From Cyanobacteria bacterium UBA3803 (GTDB lineage: Bacteria; Cyanobacteriota; Vampirovibrionia; Gastranaerophilales; Gastranaerophilaceae), in contig DFEL01000073.1 in NCBI GenBank assembly GCA_002369055.1, positions 1 through 6,600 of the forward strand: DNA of 6,600 nt. Reading direction: 5' to 3'. Shown piece by piece: positions 6,049 to 6,600 of the stretch. The notes beneath the pieces were generated by a model, which worked only from the letters and a program-made list of their open reading frames with translations, was not told where the DNA came from and did no database searches. Made by a program: the position numbers and the translations under genes. The first letter of the stretch is position 1; each line of letters starts with the position of its first letter.

Positions 6049-6600
6049 TGAAAAAGAAACTGATAACAATTTTATCCATAATGCTAATGCTCGCAACATG
6101 TGCAATAGCGTCTGATTTGGTAATTGAATCAGATACACAAAGTTTTAACGAAAAAGAAAGTAAAATAAAATTTGACGGAAATGTAAAAGTTTCAGTTGAT
6201 GACGCTCACGTGGTAGGCAATAAAGCAGACGTTACAGTAACAAAAAATAATAAATTAGATACTGCAACATTTTATGATAAACCTTACGCTTATCAACTGC
6301 AAAATAACAAAAAAAGAGAAGTAAAGGCAAATATTTTAAAGCTTTCACTGATTACAAAAATTGTACGAGCAGAAGGCAATACTCAATCAATTGTAACAGA
6401 AGGCAAAAGACCTTTGGTAATGATTACCGCAGATACACAAGAATATGATTTAAATACAAATGTTTTAACTGCTGTTGGTGGTGTAATTATTAAATATAAA
6501 GATGTACAAACATCTTCTGACAAAGCAGTGATAAAAACCGATAAAAATGGTGAATTAAAAAAACTTGATTTGTACGGTAATGCAAAAGTTAATGAAAAAG
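6048..6600 (+). CDS. lptA: LptA/OstA-like periplasmic LPS transport protein (3' end outside window)
   Basis: The frame opens at an ATG overlapping the lptC stop codon by one base (TAATG) and stays open to the window end, giving 184 residues without a stop. GAAGGGAA (6030-6037) is a likely ribosome site. Residues 1 to about 22 (MKKKLITILSIMLMLATCAIAS) are a Sec signal peptide. The mature part has OstA-type beta strands: IKFDGNVKVSVDDAHVVGNKADV (40-62), LVMITADTQEYDLNTNVLTAVGGVII (123-148) and GELKKLDLYGNAKV (168-181). The pattern of a GNV/GGV strand, D/K-rich turn, K-A-x-V strand and L-x-x-x-x-x-G/D strand recurs about 100 residues apart, consistent with a repetitive jellyroll. It would form the periplasmic bridge receiving LPS from LptC. 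Whether it is a stand-alone LptA or a longer OstA-domain protein cannot be told from the part present. Confidence 0.78.
   Translation, partial: MKKKLITILSIMLMLATCAIASDLVIESDTQSFNEKESKIKFDGNVKVSVDDAHVVGNKADVTVTKNNKLDTATFYDKPYAYQLQNNKKREVKANILKLSLITKIVRAEGNTQSIVTEGKRPLVMITADTQEYDLNTNVLTAVGGVIIKYKDVQTSSDKAVIKTDKNGELKKLDLYGNAKVNEK

Noticed and set aside
6078..6110. Possible lipoprotein signal (LATC) in the LptA-like protein
   Set aside because: The residue before Cys is Thr rather than Gly, Ala or Ser, and a normal AIAS signal peptidase I site follows, so soluble periplasmic export is more likely.

Overview
The window is AT-rich chromosomal DNA of a bacterium with a Gram-negative (diderm) envelope. 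The evidence for that envelope is an lptC–lptA-type pair for lipopolysaccharide transport and an exported sugar-hydrolase-like protein. Low GC, a 62-residue four-cysteine L28, separate short secD and secF, and a DapA whose motifs (GTTGEGPTLT, GDDSLTLPML, VVSVASH) recall cyanobacterial enzymes fit a gut Vampirovibrionia/Melainabacteria (Gastranaerophilales) genome best. Negativicutes or another AT-rich diderm cannot be excluded. This taxonomic guess is inference from motif memory, not from a search. The standard code is in use: every gene reads through cleanly and no in-frame UGA is needed.

Layout, left to right. Positions 1-98 are non-coding AT-rich DNA with two inverted repeats. A rho-independent terminator follows for rpmB (ribosomal protein L28, minus strand), which has its own promoter just upstream. 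Next, on the minus strand, is a secreted GH13 alpha-amylase-like protein that has lost its catalytic nucleophile and other signature residues. Upstream of it is a strong terminator closing the dapA–secD–secF cluster (minus strand). The apparent promoter of the amylase-like gene lies inside the distal part of that terminator. dapA begins from a good sigma-70-type promoter in a 112-bp divergent intergenic region. On the other side of that region, lptC and an lptA/OstA-like gene run rightwards and overlap by one base. The last gene is cut by the window end.

Most of the window is housekeeping: translation (L28), lysine/diaminopimelate synthesis (DapA), proton-driven help for Sec secretion (SecD, SecF) and LPS transport (LptC, LptA-like). 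SecDF would assist export of the two signal-peptide proteins seen here, and DapA supplies diaminopimelate for peptidoglycan, so four of the genes loosely share an envelope theme. I see no mobile element, CRISPR array, tRNA or defence system. The most unusual item is the apparent GH13 pseudoenzyme.
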